Shown here: positions 18,176-26,715 of the stretch, one piece after another
Layout of the letters: the number at the start of each line of letters is the position of its first letter
How positions within the stretch are numbered: position 1 is the stretch's first letter
NCBI RefSeq assembly: GCF_000813145.1
Contig: NZ_BAZF01000001.1
Coordinates: 248,001-312,000, forward strand
Length of the DNA stretch: 64,000 nt
Direction: 5' to 3'
From: Geobacter sp. OR-1
GTDB lineage: Bacteria > Desulfobacterota > Desulfuromonadia > Geobacterales > DSM-12255
Made by a program: the position numbers and the translations under genes
Notes under the pieces: generated by a model
Databases searched by the model: none
What the model saw: only the letters and a program-made list of their open reading frames with translations
What the model was told of the DNA's origin: nothing

Positions 18176-19369
18176 TCAAAGAATTACCAGCCTCGGGTCG
18201 GAATAGGTCAGCTGCTTCAGGGTTCCGTCGCCGGCCAGGTAAAAGGTATCCTCGATCCCCACTGCGCCCAGCCCCGGCAGCACGACCTTGGGCTCGAAGG
18301 CAAAGGCCATCCCCGGCTCCAGGCTCATGGTGTCGAACCCCCTGGCAATGAACGGATACTCGTCGATCTCCACGCCGATGCCATGACCGATGAAAGAGAC
18401 CTGGGCGCCTTTAGACCCCATGAAACTGTCGGTGTAACCCAGCTCCTCGGCAAATTTCCGGCAGGATTCGTACAATGCCCCCCAGGTCGGCCTGGCCGGC
18501 GCCAGCTCGATCATCAACTCCTGCACCTTGACCATGTCCTCATACGCCCGGACCAACTGCTCCGGCAGCCCGCCGATGGCAAAGACGCGGGTCTGGTCCA
18601 CCAAGTAACCGTCGATGCTGCCGGCAAAATCGACAATGATCGGCTCGTGTGCGGCAATCGGCTTGAAGCTGGCACCCTGGCCGAACGCCGGGCTGGGCCC
18701 CACCCCGCCGAGCGGGGTATCGGTGTATGCCGGTACTGCGGAGTCGGTGCCGGAAATCGTATGGCCGAAGATCATCTCGCCGTTGAAGACCCGCATCCTG
18801 ATATGGCCGAGATGGCCGTTGCGGCGCGCCGTGTATTCAAGCTCGGCGGCAAGCTCGATGTCCGTGATCCCCTCTTTGATGACCTCTGTGGCCCTCCGGT
18901 AGACCTTGTCCACCTGGTCCGCGGCATCCTTCATGATATGGATTTCGTAGGCGGATTTGATCATCCGCACCATCCGGATCAACGGCGTGGCGTCGCTGAA
19001 CGCCGCCTGCGGAAAGACCTTCCGGTACCGCTCATAGAACAGTACCGGCACCACATCGAATTCCATTGCGATGCTCTTCGGCTCCGGATAGCCGAACTCG
19101 GCCAGGATCCGGGGAAGGTCTTTGGGCGAACCGAACGGCACAACCTCTTTCAGCCCGCATTCCATCCTGGCCCGGCCGACATCCCTTCTGACCAGGTAGA
19201 GCGGCTGGCCGGTTGCCGGAACATAGAGGCACCCGCTCTGGATGGTGCCGGTAAAATAGAACAGGTCGGCGTTCTGGAGAATTATAACCGCATCAAGCCC
19301 CTCTTCGGCCATCTTGAGCTGCAGCCGGTGACAACGATGCTCAAGCTCGACTGTTGGCGTTATCCGCAT
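18176..19369 (-). CDS. M24 family metallopeptidase (Xaa-Pro aminopeptidase-like)
   Basis: A 397-residue protein with an N-terminal creatinase-type domain (about 1-150) and a C-terminal pita-bread peptidase domain. Likely metal ligands are the Asp residues in IIVDFAGSIDGYLVDQTR, His in SFIGHGIGVEIDE, and Glu in FAFEPKVV and VGIEDTFY. M24 enzymes of this layout cleave Xaa-Pro dipeptides or act on small amides; the substrate here is not certain. GAGGAG precedes the ATG. A tiny membrane protein gene overlaps its 5' end. Confidence 0.9.
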   Translation of the reverse strand: MRITPTVELEHRCHRLQLKMAEEGLDAVIILQNADLFYFTGTIQSGCLYVPATGQPLYLVRRDVGRARMECGLKEVVPFGSPKDLPRILAEFGYPEPKSIAMEFDVVPVLFYERYRKVFPQAAFSDATPLIRMVRMIKSAYEIHIMKDAADQVDKVYRRATEVIKEGITDIELAAELEYTARRNGHLGHIRMRVFNGEMIFGHTISGTDSAVPAYTDTPLGGVGPSPAFGQGASFKPIAAHEPIIVDFAGSIDGYLVDQTRVFAIGGLPEQLVRAYEDMVKVQELMIELAPARPTWGALYESCRKFAEELGYTDSFMGSKGAQVSFIGHGIGVEIDEYPFIARGFDTMSLEPGMAFAFEPKVVLPGLGAVGIEDTFYLAGDGTLKQLTYSDPRLVIL

Positions 19370-19499
19370 TCTTCTCTCCTCTCAGTCTCTTTTCCATCTT
19401 GCGGCGCCGCCGCCCTCCCAGAAACGTCTCCTCAATGACAATCGCCAGAAAGCAGAGCATGAACAGGGCCAGCACAACGCCGAGTATTGTCGATCTCAC
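19341..19499 (-). CDS. Small single-pass membrane protein
   Basis: A 52-residue frame starting with GTG at 19499 encodes a hydrophobic segment (ILGVVLALFMLCFLAIVI) followed by a very basic stretch (GGRRRRKMEKRLRGEK). The positive-inside rule places the C-terminus in the cytoplasm. It overlaps the start of the M24 gene by 29 bases in another frame. GGGGGAAG lies just before the start. No family is recognised; the clear membrane-plus-basic pattern argues for a real gene. Confidence 0.5.
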   Translation of the reverse strand: MRSTILGVVLALFMLCFLAIVIEETFLGGRRRRKMEKRLRGEKNADNANSRA

Positions 19500-19535
19500 A
19501 TCTTCCCCCGTCTGTTGTTAGATTACCGCAACGCT

Positions 19536-19545
19536 TTGTATACAA
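19536..19545. promoter_or_regulatory. Perfect palindrome TTGTATACAA upstream of the small membrane protein/M24 unit
   Basis: A perfect 10-base palindrome 37 bases upstream of the GTG start of the small membrane protein. It is the best of three GTATAC-centred sites in the window and has the look of a GntR-type operator. The regulator is unknown. Confidence 0.4.
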
Positions 19546-19663
19546 AAACTTCATGCCCCAAGTCCAGCAAAAGATTCTCCCTTGCGCCCGTGGTGCAATA
19601 TTGATAATAATGCCGCTTCAAGAACCTGTGTGATCAGATTCAATCAAAAGGGAGGGTTAGAAA

Positions 19664-20578
19664 ATGATGCGGAGATTTTTCAGGATGGCCGCTATTATGA
19701 GCGGCTCGATAATGCTTCTCGGCCTGCTGGTGACCGGGGCAATGGCAACCGAGGGGGGCGGAGGCGCCTATCCCAACGGCGCGGAGGACTTCATGGCCGG
19801 CGCAGTGCCGCCGCCCGGCACCTATTTCCTGGACTACTTCAACTGGTACTCGGCCGACCGGCTCAATAATAACGACGGCAAGAGCTCCAACCCCGACTTC
19901 AAGCTGAACGTCACTGCCAACGTCTTCCGGTTCCTGCATGTCACCGACAAGACCGTCCTCGGGGCGAACTGGGGGATGCAGATGTTCGTGCCGATCCTGA
20001 ACGTGGACGCCACGGTCACGACTCCGGGGGGCAAGATCAGCCAGAGCAAGTTCGGGCTGGGCGACATCATCATCGACCCGGTGATCCTCTCCTGGCATTT
20101 CAGCAAGAACCTGCACGCGGTCTTTGGGCTGGATATCTTCCTCCCCACCGGCGATTACGACAAGACCAGGATCGTCAACCCCGGCAGGAACTACTACACG
20201 TTCGAGCCGATTATCGGGGCAACATACGTCTGCGACAAGGGGTATGAACTGTCCGGCAAATTCATGTACGACATGAATACCAAGAACAGTGCCACCAACT
20301 ACGAGTCAGGCAACGAATTCCATGTCGATTACACCTTCGCCAAGCATATCGGCCCCTGGAGCCTCGGCGCCGGCGGGTATTATTACCAGCAGGTCACCGA
20401 TGACGAACTGAACGGCAACAAGATCGATAACAGTCGCGGCTATGCCCTGGCCATCGGCCCGCAGGCCAAGTACGACTACAAGAACATGAGCCTCGACCTC
20501 AAGTACCAGTTCGAGGTCGAAACCGCCAACCGCCCGCAGGGGAACAGTCTCTGGGCCAAGTTCGTCTACATCTTCTGA
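19664..20578 (+). CDS. Outer-membrane protein of the phenol MetA degradation/transporter family
   Basis: A 304-residue protein with a signal peptide (IMLLGLLVTGAMA) and then alternating amphipathic beta strands ending in an aromatic residue (SLWAKFVYIF), as expected for a beta-barrel. The motifs GGAYPNGAEDFMAGAVPPPG and FLPTGDYDK match the family annotated as 'transporter' or 'MetA-pathway of phenol degradation'. Such proteins are thought to be outer-membrane channels for hydrophobic compounds, but the substrate here is unknown. GGGAGGG lies upstream of the ATG and a strong terminator follows, so it is a single-gene unit. Confidence 0.8.
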   Translation: MMRRFFRMAAIMSGSIMLLGLLVTGAMATEGGGGAYPNGAEDFMAGAVPPPGTYFLDYFNWYSADRLNNNDGKSSNPDFKLNVTANVFRFLHVTDKTVLGANWGMQMFVPILNVDATVTTPGGKISQSKFGLGDIIIDPVILSWHFSKNLHAVFGLDIFLPTGDYDKTRIVNPGRNYYTFEPIIGATYVCDKGYELSGKFMYDMNTKNSATNYESGNEFHVDYTFAKHIGPWSLGAGGYYYQQVTDDELNGNKIDNSRGYALAIGPQAKYDYKNMSLDLKYQFEVETANRPQGNSLWAKFVYIF

Positions 20579-20601
20579 CCGTACCTGATCCATTCGACAT
20601 T

Positions 20602-20633
20602 GGGGCCTCCGTTACGGAAGGCCCCGTTTTTTT
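20602..20633 (+). terminator. Rho-independent terminator after the outer-membrane protein gene
   Basis: GGGGCCTCCG and GGAAGGCCCC form a stem around TTAC, followed by seven T residues. It lies 23 bases past the stop codon. Confidence 0.85.
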
Positions 20634-20634
20634 A

Positions 20635-20776
20635 GCAGGTTGTTGAAAAACAGCCATCTCGTCGCCGTCCTCGAAAGCCGCCGTGTGCGGCGTAGCGCTG
20701 CTACGCCTCCGTGGGGCTTTCTGTGGGTGCGCCGATCTGACCATTTTTGAACAACCTGAGTTTTTCAACAGCCTCC
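20635..20776. repeat. Imperfect palindromic intergenic repeat (copy 1)
   Basis: The element starts with GGTTGTTGAAAAACAGCC and ends with GAGTTTTTCAACAGCC, and contains an inner second pair (CCATTTTTGAACAACC). The centre is a GTAGCGCTGCTAC palindrome. Related elements occur at 21454 and 50734. It has the look of a REP/MITE-type element and carries no gene. Confidence 0.65.
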
Positions 20777-20795
20777 TAACTTGAGGAGCCCAGCC

Positions 20796-21398
20796 ATGAG
20801 CAGCTACGGAAGAGTATTCAAACCGTTCGACATCGGGCCGTTCACGATCATCCCCGAAGGGGAGCCGGCAACCGGTTGCGGCATCCCGATCATTCTCGGC
20901 AAAAAGGGGGCATTCGGCTCCGGCGAGCATGAGACCACGGCCGCATGCCTGGAGTTCCTGGCCGGAATGGGGAACCTGGCCGGCAGCAAGGCCCTGGACC
21001 TGGGGAGCGGCACCGGGATACTGGCGATAGCCGCGGTACGGCTGGGCGCCGCGTCGGTGCTGGCAATCGATATCGACTGGAAGGCAGCGGTTTCCGGCGT
21101 CGAGAACATCCGGCTCAACGATGCGGAACCTCGCATTGCCACCCTCTGCGGCGAACTCTCGTGCATCAGCGGCACAACCTTTGACCTGATCCTGGCCAAT
21201 ATCTACGCCGAGATCCACCTGCTGCTCGCCCCGGAGATGGCCGCCATGACCCGGCCCGGCGGCATGCTGCTCCTCTCCGGCATTCCGATCCAGGACAAGT
21301 TCGATGTCCAGCAACGGTTCCTGAACCAAGGGTGCGAACTGGTGGACAGCCGGATCGGCGAAGATTTCGTCACCTACCTGATGCGCAAACCTTCATGA
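20796..21398 (+). CDS. PrmA-like class I SAM methyltransferase lacking the usual N-terminal domain
   Basis: The ATG at 20796 (MSSYGRVFK) follows GAGGAG and gives 200 residues. The PrmA landmark GAFGSGEHETTAACLEFL is followed by the SAM-binding motif KALDLGSGTGILAIAA and the catalytic-region motif LILANIYAEIH. Ribosomal protein L11 methyltransferases are usually near 300 residues with a separate N-terminal substrate-recognition domain; here only about 35 residues precede the motif. It may therefore modify a different protein. It stands alone between a repeat element and a terminator. Confidence 0.75.
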   Translation: MSSYGRVFKPFDIGPFTIIPEGEPATGCGIPIILGKKGAFGSGEHETTAACLEFLAGMGNLAGSKALDLGSGTGILAIAAVRLGAASVLAIDIDWKAAVSGVENIRLNDAEPRIATLCGELSCISGTTFDLILANIYAEIHLLLAPEMAAMTRPGGMLLLSGIPIQDKFDVQQRFLNQGCELVDSRIGEDFVTYLMRKPS

Positions 21399-21403
21399 CA
21401 CGA

Positions 21404-21437
21404 AAAAACCCGCTCATCCAAAGATGGCGGGTTTTTT
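21404..21437. terminator. Bidirectional terminator after the PrmA-like gene
   Basis: AAAAAACCCGC and GCGGGTTTTTTT form a stem around a 13-base loop that contains a further short pairing (CATC/GATG). T-runs are present in both directions, suiting the convergent acyl-CoA ligase gene. Confidence 0.85.
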
Positions 21438-21453
21438 TATTCTGACAATTGTC

Positions 21454-21575
21454 AGGAGCGTGGATTTTGATGCGAGTTCAAGGCGGTTGAGGAACCGTGC
21501 GGAGACATAGCAGCGCTATGTCGCACAAACTGGTGACGAAAACCAACGCCGAAATCGCGCAAAAGCCGCGCTCCC
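21454..21575. repeat. Imperfect palindromic intergenic repeat (copy 2)
   Basis: The element is bounded by GGAGCG and CGCTCC, contains AAGGCGGTTGAGG, and has a central CATAGCAGCGCTATG palindrome flanked by GTGCGGAGA and GTCGCAC. Its right end lies two bases from the stop codon of the acyl-CoA ligase gene. It shares its design with the elements at 20635 and 50734. Confidence 0.65.
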
Positions 21576-21577
21576 GC

Positions 21578-23221
21578 TTACTCCTCCAGGTGCAACTCTT
21601 TAATAGCCATATCCCGCAGCTTGAACTTCTGAATCTTGCCGCTGGCGGTCATCGGGTAGCCGTCGACAAACTTGACGTACTTCGGGATCTTGTAGTTGGC
21701 AATCCGTCCTTTGCAGAACTCCCGGACCTCATCCTCGGTCATGGTCTCCCCCTTCTTGAGGATCACCGCGGCCATCACCTGCTCGCCGTACTTCCGGTCC
21801 GGCACGCCGTAAATCTGCACGTCCGAGATCTTCGGGTTGGTATAGAGGTATTCCTCGATCTCCTTGGGATAGATGTTCTCACCGCCGCGGATGATCATCT
21901 GCTTGATACGGCCGGTGATCTTGCAGTAGCCGTTTTCGTCCATGACCGCCAGGTCGCCGGTGTGGAGCCAGCCGTTGGCGTCGATCACCTTTGCGGTTTC
22001 CTCGGGCATCTTGTAGTACCCCTTCATCACCATGTAACCACGGGCGCAGAGTTCACCCTGCTTGCCGGGCGGCAGGGTGGCGCCGGTCTCGATGTCGACA
22101 ATCTTTACCTCGGCTCCGGGGAGCGCCCGGCCTACGGTGGAAACCCGCAGCTCGACAGAGTCCTCGGTGCGTGTCTGAGTGATGCCCGGCGACGATTCGG
22201 TCTGGCCGTAGACACTGGTGATCTCGGTCAGGTTCATATCCTTGACGCACCGCTTCATCACCTCGATGGGGCAGACCGACCCGGCCATGATGCCGGTCCG
22301 GAGGGTGGAGAGGTCGAACCTGCCGAATTCGGGATGCTCCAGTTCGGCAATGAACATGGTGGGAACGCCGTGGACTGCGGTACAGCGCTCCTTCTCGATT
22401 GTTTGCAGCACCTTGAGCGGGTCGAAGATCTCCACCGGGACCATCGCGGTGCCGTGGGTGACTGATGCCAAAACCGCCAGGACCGACCCGAAGCAGTGGA
22501 AGAACGGCACCGGGATGCAGAGCCGGTCCTTGTCGGTGAACTTCATGCATTCACCGATGAAAAAACCGTTATTGACCAGGTTGTGACTGGTCAGCATGAC
22601 CCCCTTGGGGAACCCGGTGGTGCCGGAGGTATACTGCATCTGGATGGTATCATGCTTGTCGACCGTAGCCTCCGCAGCCAGCAGTTCGGCATCGGAGACA
22701 CCCTTGCCCATCTCGGCAATACTCGTGAAATTCAACATGCCGGCCGGGGTCTCCTCACCGATGAAGACAACAGTCTTGAGAAACGGCACCTTGGCGTTGT
22801 TGAGTTCGCCCGGTTTGGTGGCGGCCAGTTCAGGCACCACCTCAGTCAGAGTGGCAACGTAATCGGTATCCTTCCATGACCTGACCATGAACAGGGTGGT
22901 AGAATCGGACTGGTTCAGGATGTACTCCAGCTCAGCCGACTTGTAGGCGGTGTTGACCGTCACCAGGACTGCGCCGATCTTGGCGCTGGCATACATGAGC
23001 ACCACCCACTCGGGGACGTTGTAGGCCCAGATGGCGACATTGTCACCCTTCCTGACCCCCAGCTTCAGCAACCCCTTGGCCACCCCGCGGCAGAGATCGT
23101 TGAACTGCCGGTAGCTGTAGCGCAGCCCCAGCTCGGGATAGACCAGGGCATCGTTGTCCGGATAACGTGCCGCAATATGATCGAGAAGCCCGCCTACCGT
23201 GAATTCGAGTTGTTGTGCCAT
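21578..23221 (-). CDS. AMP-forming acyl-CoA synthetase
   Basis: A 547-residue adenylate-forming ligase that activates a fatty or other organic acid to its CoA thioester. The P-loop is MQYTSGTTGFPKG near residue 190, followed by VYGQTESSPG, the hinge-region WLHTGDLAVMDENGYCKI and GRIKQMIIRGGENIYP, and the catalytic lysine in MTASGKIQKFKLRDMA near the end. The closest relatives by pattern are the medium- to long-chain FadD/AliA-type ligases of Geobacter and relatives; chain length cannot be read from sequence. It is monocistronic, with a repeat element directly after its stop. Confidence 0.92.
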   Translation of the reverse strand: MAQQLEFTVGGLLDHIAARYPDNDALVYPELGLRYSYRQFNDLCRGVAKGLLKLGVRKGDNVAIWAYNVPEWVVLMYASAKIGAVLVTVNTAYKSAELEYILNQSDSTTLFMVRSWKDTDYVATLTEVVPELAATKPGELNNAKVPFLKTVVFIGEETPAGMLNFTSIAEMGKGVSDAELLAAEATVDKHDTIQMQYTSGTTGFPKGVMLTSHNLVNNGFFIGECMKFTDKDRLCIPVPFFHCFGSVLAVLASVTHGTAMVPVEIFDPLKVLQTIEKERCTAVHGVPTMFIAELEHPEFGRFDLSTLRTGIMAGSVCPIEVMKRCVKDMNLTEITSVYGQTESSPGITQTRTEDSVELRVSTVGRALPGAEVKIVDIETGATLPPGKQGELCARGYMVMKGYYKMPEETAKVIDANGWLHTGDLAVMDENGYCKITGRIKQMIIRGGENIYPKEIEEYLYTNPKISDVQIYGVPDRKYGEQVMAAVILKKGETMTEDEVREFCKGRIANYKIPKYVKFVDGYPMTASGKIQKFKLRDMAIKELHLEE

Positions 23222-23645
23222 GTTTATCCCTCCGAAATCAGTATGAGCCGCACAAAACCATTAACATATTGAATTAAAAGGGTTATTTCTTACCACAGGA
23301 GCAGGGGGCAAGTCAAGCGTTTTAAAACGATGTCTCCATGATGTTTTTCTTCCATTCCGGCAAAGAAATTGCTTGACAGCACGGTTGCCCAACCTTTTCC
23401 GGTAGTTACACAACATCTCGTAATTATTGATTTTTTTAACCAGATCCAGGGGCAAAATCGCCTGCTTATAATTTAGGCAAATCGCAAAGGTAGCTATTTT
23501 TTGTGACGGTTAGGCAACGTCTTCACATTATTTACACAATGTTATCCACAGGCATTGTGGAATCGTCCCCAAGAGACATAACCCTTTAATTTCGGCAAGT
23601 TACAAATATTACCACTAAAGGGTTACTAATACCCCGAATACCAGC
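23222..23645. other. 424-base AT-rich gap without a gene
   Basis: No convincing protein frame is present. It holds the likely promoter of the acyl-CoA ligase (23287-23316), a sigma-54-like plus-strand site CGGCA-AAGAA-ATTGC near 23358, a perfect DnaA box TTATCCACA at 23542-23550, and a distant inverted pair AACCCTTTA/TAAAGGGTT (about 23581 and 23618). A small RNA is possible but not shown. Confidence 0.5.
23287..23316 (-). promoter_or_regulatory. Candidate sigma-70 promoter of the acyl-CoA synthetase
   Basis: On the minus strand TTGACT (23311-23316) is followed after 18 bases by TAAGAA (23287-23292), about 65 bases before the start codon. The -35 is strong, the -10 moderate. Confidence 0.4.
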
Positions 23646-23963
23646 TTAAGCCCTGATCATTACCAGCACCATCTTGAAAGGAGACTCGGCGGCCAACGAA
23701 TGGGGGTAGTTTGCCGGCATTATTATCATTTCGCCCGCCTTGACCAGGTAATCGACCCCGTCCACCGTCACTTTCGCCTCGCCGTCCACCACCTGCACCA
23801 ATGCATCGAACGGAGCGGTGTGCTCGGAAAGCCCCTGCCCGGCGGCAAAGGCAAACAGCGTGATCGTCCCGGCCTTCTTGTCCACCAGGGTCTTGCTGAC
23901 CACTGCCCCGTCCTGGTACCCCACCGCTTCAACCAGATTTATCTGCTCGGCCCGGATCGCCAT
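23646..23963 (-). CDS. Small single-domain cupin protein
   Basis: A 105-residue protein fitting one cupin barrel: the first motif lies around GLSEHTAPFDALVQVVDGEA and the second around GEMIIMPANYPHSLAAESPF. Only some of the usual metal ligands are present (His in LSEHTAPFD, His in YPHSL), so metal binding is plausible but weak. Small cupins of this type often sense or sequester a small ligand. No partner gene is evident; the lipoprotein gene to the right is divergent. Confidence 0.85.
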   Translation of the reverse strand: MAIRAEQINLVEAVGYQDGAVVSKTLVDKKAGTITLFAFAAGQGLSEHTAPFDALVQVVDGEAKVTVDGVDYLVKAGEMIIMPANYPHSLAAESPFKMVLVMIRA

Positions 23964-24074
23964 GATTCCCTCCCTGTCGCGTAATCTTAGTTTCTATGGT
24001 ATAGATTCTACCAGAGATGAACGGCCTTGTTGTTGACCGGGGTCAAACAACCCAATTCAGGGGGAAGAGAATAT

Positions 24075-24668
24075 ATGAACGAGTTGCATCGAACCTTTTT
24101 GTTCCGGCTGTGCGTCCTGACCGCCCTGATTGTGCCGCTGGCCGGCTGCTTCCCGGCCAAATACATATCCAGCTCGGGAAAAGAACTGATCCTGGCCTCT
24201 GACCGGAGCGGCCAGACCGGCGAGATCGACCAGGGAGCCGCCAAGCGCTGCCTGGAGGGGGAGACGGCCGTGTACAAGAAGCTGTTCGGCGACCGTCACA
24301 ACCCGTGCGCCGAACTGGGGTTATTCCTTATCAACAACACCCTGGTCGACGAAGGGGTCGCATATTTTGAAAAAGGACTCAACGTCGAGAACTCGTACAA
24401 CGCCTCTGTGGCCGCTATTCAATCGGAAAACCTGGGGGTCATGCAGAAGACGCGGGTCGCTAATCTCCTCTTCGACATCTGCCTCACCAAGCAGGTGAAA
24501 GACCTTATCGACGGCCGGGATATCACGGCCGACATCTGCACCCAGGCCGGTGCCCTGTTCGAGAAGGTGAAATACCGGGAAAACGCCATCCTGATGTACC
24601 GGAAAAAATGCGAACTAACCGGGAAATGCGACGAACTGACCCGGCTCGGCGCGCCGGTAAAGAAATAA
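24075..24668 (+). CDS. Lipoprotein of unknown function
   Basis: The ATG at 24075 (MNELHRTFLF) follows GGGGAAGAG. A signal peptide ends in the lipobox VPLAGC, then about 175 helical residues with TPR-like spacing (NTLVDEGVAYFEKGLNVE, ENAILMYRKKCELTG) and four further cysteines. It is probably an envelope scaffold or binding lipoprotein. I recognise no named family. The aminotransferase gene starts 16 bases after its stop, so the three genes to 26688 look like one operon. Confidence 0.7.
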   Translation: MNELHRTFLFRLCVLTALIVPLAGCFPAKYISSSGKELILASDRSGQTGEIDQGAAKRCLEGETAVYKKLFGDRHNPCAELGLFLINNTLVDEGVAYFEKGLNVENSYNASVAAIQSENLGVMQKTRVANLLFDICLTKQVKDLIDGRDITADICTQAGALFEKVKYRENAILMYRKKCELTGKCDELTRLGAPVKK

Positions 24669-24683
24669 CCAGGAGCAGAGACC

Positions 24684-25856
24684 ATGTCCTTTCGGATCAA
24701 CCCTGCCGTTGCGGCAGTCCACCCCCCGCCGATCACCGAGGTCCTGGGCTGGCTGGGAGGTCGCAAAAACAGCGATCTGGCGCTGATCGATCTCTGCCAG
24801 GCCGTCCCCTCCTACCCGCCGGCAGCGGCAATGACCAGCCATCTGAAGGCCCTGCTCGACGACCCGTTGATCGCCCGCTACACGCCGGATGAAGGTCTGG
24901 CCGAGGTCAGGGAAGCGGTCTGCGCCAGGTATCGGCGGATTTACGGCGCCGTCATCAACCCCGGCCGGATCGACCTGACCGTGGGTGCGAGCCAGGCGTT
25001 CTGGCTCGCCATGATCGGCCTCTGCGAGCCCGGTGACGAGGTGATCGTCCAGGAACCGGCCTACTTCGACCACCCGATGGGGCTCGCCATGCTCGGCATC
25101 AGGATGGTAGCGGCGCCGTTCGTCCCGGAAAACCGCGGCATCCCGGACCCGGCAACCATTGCGGCCCTGATCACCCCACGGACCAGGGCGATCCTGGTCG
25201 TCACCCCGAGCAACCCGACCGGCGCAGTCACCCCGGCGCCGGTTATCGACGAGTTGTACGAACTGGCCCGGAGCAACGGCATTCCCCTGGTGCTGGACGA
25301 GACCTACGCCGAATTCATCGCCGGAAGCCCGCGGCCCCACAACCTCTTCACCCGCCCCGACTGGCCGGAAAACTTCATCCAGATCATGTCGTTCGGCAAG
25401 ACCTATGCCCTGACCGGCTTCCGCGCCGGGATGCTGGCCGCCTCGGAAGAGTTCATCGGCCAGGCGCTCAAGGCCCAGGACTCCATGACGGTCTGCCAGC
25501 CCCGCATCGCCCAGCTGGCGGTCAAATTCGGGGCCGAAAACCTGGATGACTGGGTACGGGACAACTGCCGGATGATGCAGCAGCGGCACGACCGGTTCCG
25601 GGACGAATTCACTGGACCCGGCAACCGGTTCGAACTGGTCACCAGCGGGGCGTTCTTTGCCTGGGTGCGACACCCGTTCCCGGCCAGGACCGGCCGCGAG
25701 GTGGCGCGCCTGCTGGTCGAAGAGGCCGGAGTCCTCTCCCTTCCCGGCGAGGTATTCGGCCCTGCGCTCACCCCGTACTTAAGGCTCGCCTTCGGCAACA
25801 TCGACGACAGCGCCATCCCCGAGGCCGTGGCGCGGTTCCGCGCCATTGCAAAGTGA
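24684..25856 (+). CDS. PLP-dependent aminotransferase (class I/II)
   Basis: A 390-residue fold-type I aminotransferase. The PLP lysine is in SFGKTYALTGFRAG, preceded by the cofactor-binding VVTPSNPTGAV and LVLDETYAEF, and the C-terminal carboxylate-binding arginine is in YLRLAFGN. Sequence alone does not fix the amino donor; aspartate- and aromatic-type class I enzymes share these motifs. AGGAG lies before the ATG. It sits between a lipoprotein gene and the RMD1-type gene on the plus strand. Confidence 0.9.
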   Translation: MSFRINPAVAAVHPPPITEVLGWLGGRKNSDLALIDLCQAVPSYPPAAAMTSHLKALLDDPLIARYTPDEGLAEVREAVCARYRRIYGAVINPGRIDLTVGASQAFWLAMIGLCEPGDEVIVQEPAYFDHPMGLAMLGIRMVAAPFVPENRGIPDPATIAALITPRTRAILVVTPSNPTGAVTPAPVIDELYELARSNGIPLVLDETYAEFIAGSPRPHNLFTRPDWPENFIQIMSFGKTYALTGFRAGMLAASEEFIGQALKAQDSMTVCQPRIAQLAVKFGAENLDDWVRDNCRMMQQRHDRFRDEFTGPGNRFELVTSGAFFAWVRHPFPARTGREVARLLVEEAGVLSLPGEVFGPALTPYLRLAFGNIDDSAIPEAVARFRAIAK

Positions 25857-25863
25857 GGCCGCC

Positions 25864-26688
25864 ATGACCGTCTACCCGTTTCTTGCCGTAGCCATCGAAG
25901 GGGATACCGACCGGAACCGGCTGGCCGCTGCACTCGGCGTCACCCGCAAGCTCTCCTGGGAAGAGCCGCTGATTCTGGCTCCGGCTGACCTCACCCTGTT
26001 CGAGGACAGCCGGATCGATGCTCCCAGGGTCTACCTGACCTCCTTCGGCTCCGCGGTGTTCTTCAACTGCCCCGACGATTTTGTGGAAAGGTTTTTTGAT
26101 CGGCTGGCGCAACGCGCGGCAGGGGTGAAACCGCTGCGGCCATCCTCTTACCGGGAGCGTTACGCGCTCCGGCTGAACGAAGGGGAAAAGATCACGGTCG
26201 CCAATGACATGGCAACCATGCCGCAAGGAGAAAAGGTCTACCTGGATATCATCGCCTATGTCCTGGCCAAATCGGTTGCCCTGGAGCAGCTGGAGGCGCT
26301 GGTGGACGTGGTGTTCGACCGGATGGAGGAGATCATCGACCGTCTCGGCCGGGGCGAGCTGAAGGTCGCGGATTCCGAACTTGCCCGCACCGCCGCCACC
26401 ATCCTCAACTTCAGGTACCGCTCCATCTCGCACATCATGATCCTCGACAAGCCGGACATCACCTGGGAGAGCGAGGAGGCCGACCGGTTCCACGCCACCC
26501 TGGCCAACATGTTCGAGCTCAGCCAGCGGTACAGCCAGATCCGGCAGAAATCCGACACCCTGCTCCACACCAACGAGGTTTTTGCCGGGCTCTCCCACGC
26601 CCGCCGCTCCGCCCGCCTCGAATGGATCATCATCGCCCTGATCGCAGTCGAGATCCTGCTGTTCGTCTTTGAGATGGTGCGGCACTGA
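25864..26688 (+). CDS. RMD1/Sif2 family (DUF155) membrane protein
   Basis: The ATG at 25864 (MTVYPFLAVA) lies 7 bases after the aminotransferase stop and gives 274 residues. DUF155 features include VYLTSFGSAVFFNC near the start, VLAKSVALEQLE in the middle, and a helical C-terminal region ending in one membrane segment (LEWIIIALIAVEILLFVFEM). Eukaryotic relatives (Rmd1, RMND1) act in mitochondrial translation and cell-shape control; the bacterial role is unknown. It ends the operon. Confidence 0.85.
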   Translation: MTVYPFLAVAIEGDTDRNRLAAALGVTRKLSWEEPLILAPADLTLFEDSRIDAPRVYLTSFGSAVFFNCPDDFVERFFDRLAQRAAGVKPLRPSSYRERYALRLNEGEKITVANDMATMPQGEKVYLDIIAYVLAKSVALEQLEALVDVVFDRMEEIIDRLGRGELKVADSELARTAATILNFRYRSISHIMILDKPDITWESEEADRFHATLANMFELSQRYSQIRQKSDTLLHTNEVFAGLSHARRSARLEWIIIALIAVEILLFVFEMVRH

Positions 26689-26715
26689 TCCGGGAAGCAT
26701 ATTGCCCTGACAAAG

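Noticed and set aside
23542-23550. Replication origin at the DnaA box
   Set aside because: A single TTATCCACA box without a cluster or dnaA/gyrB-type neighbours is not enough.
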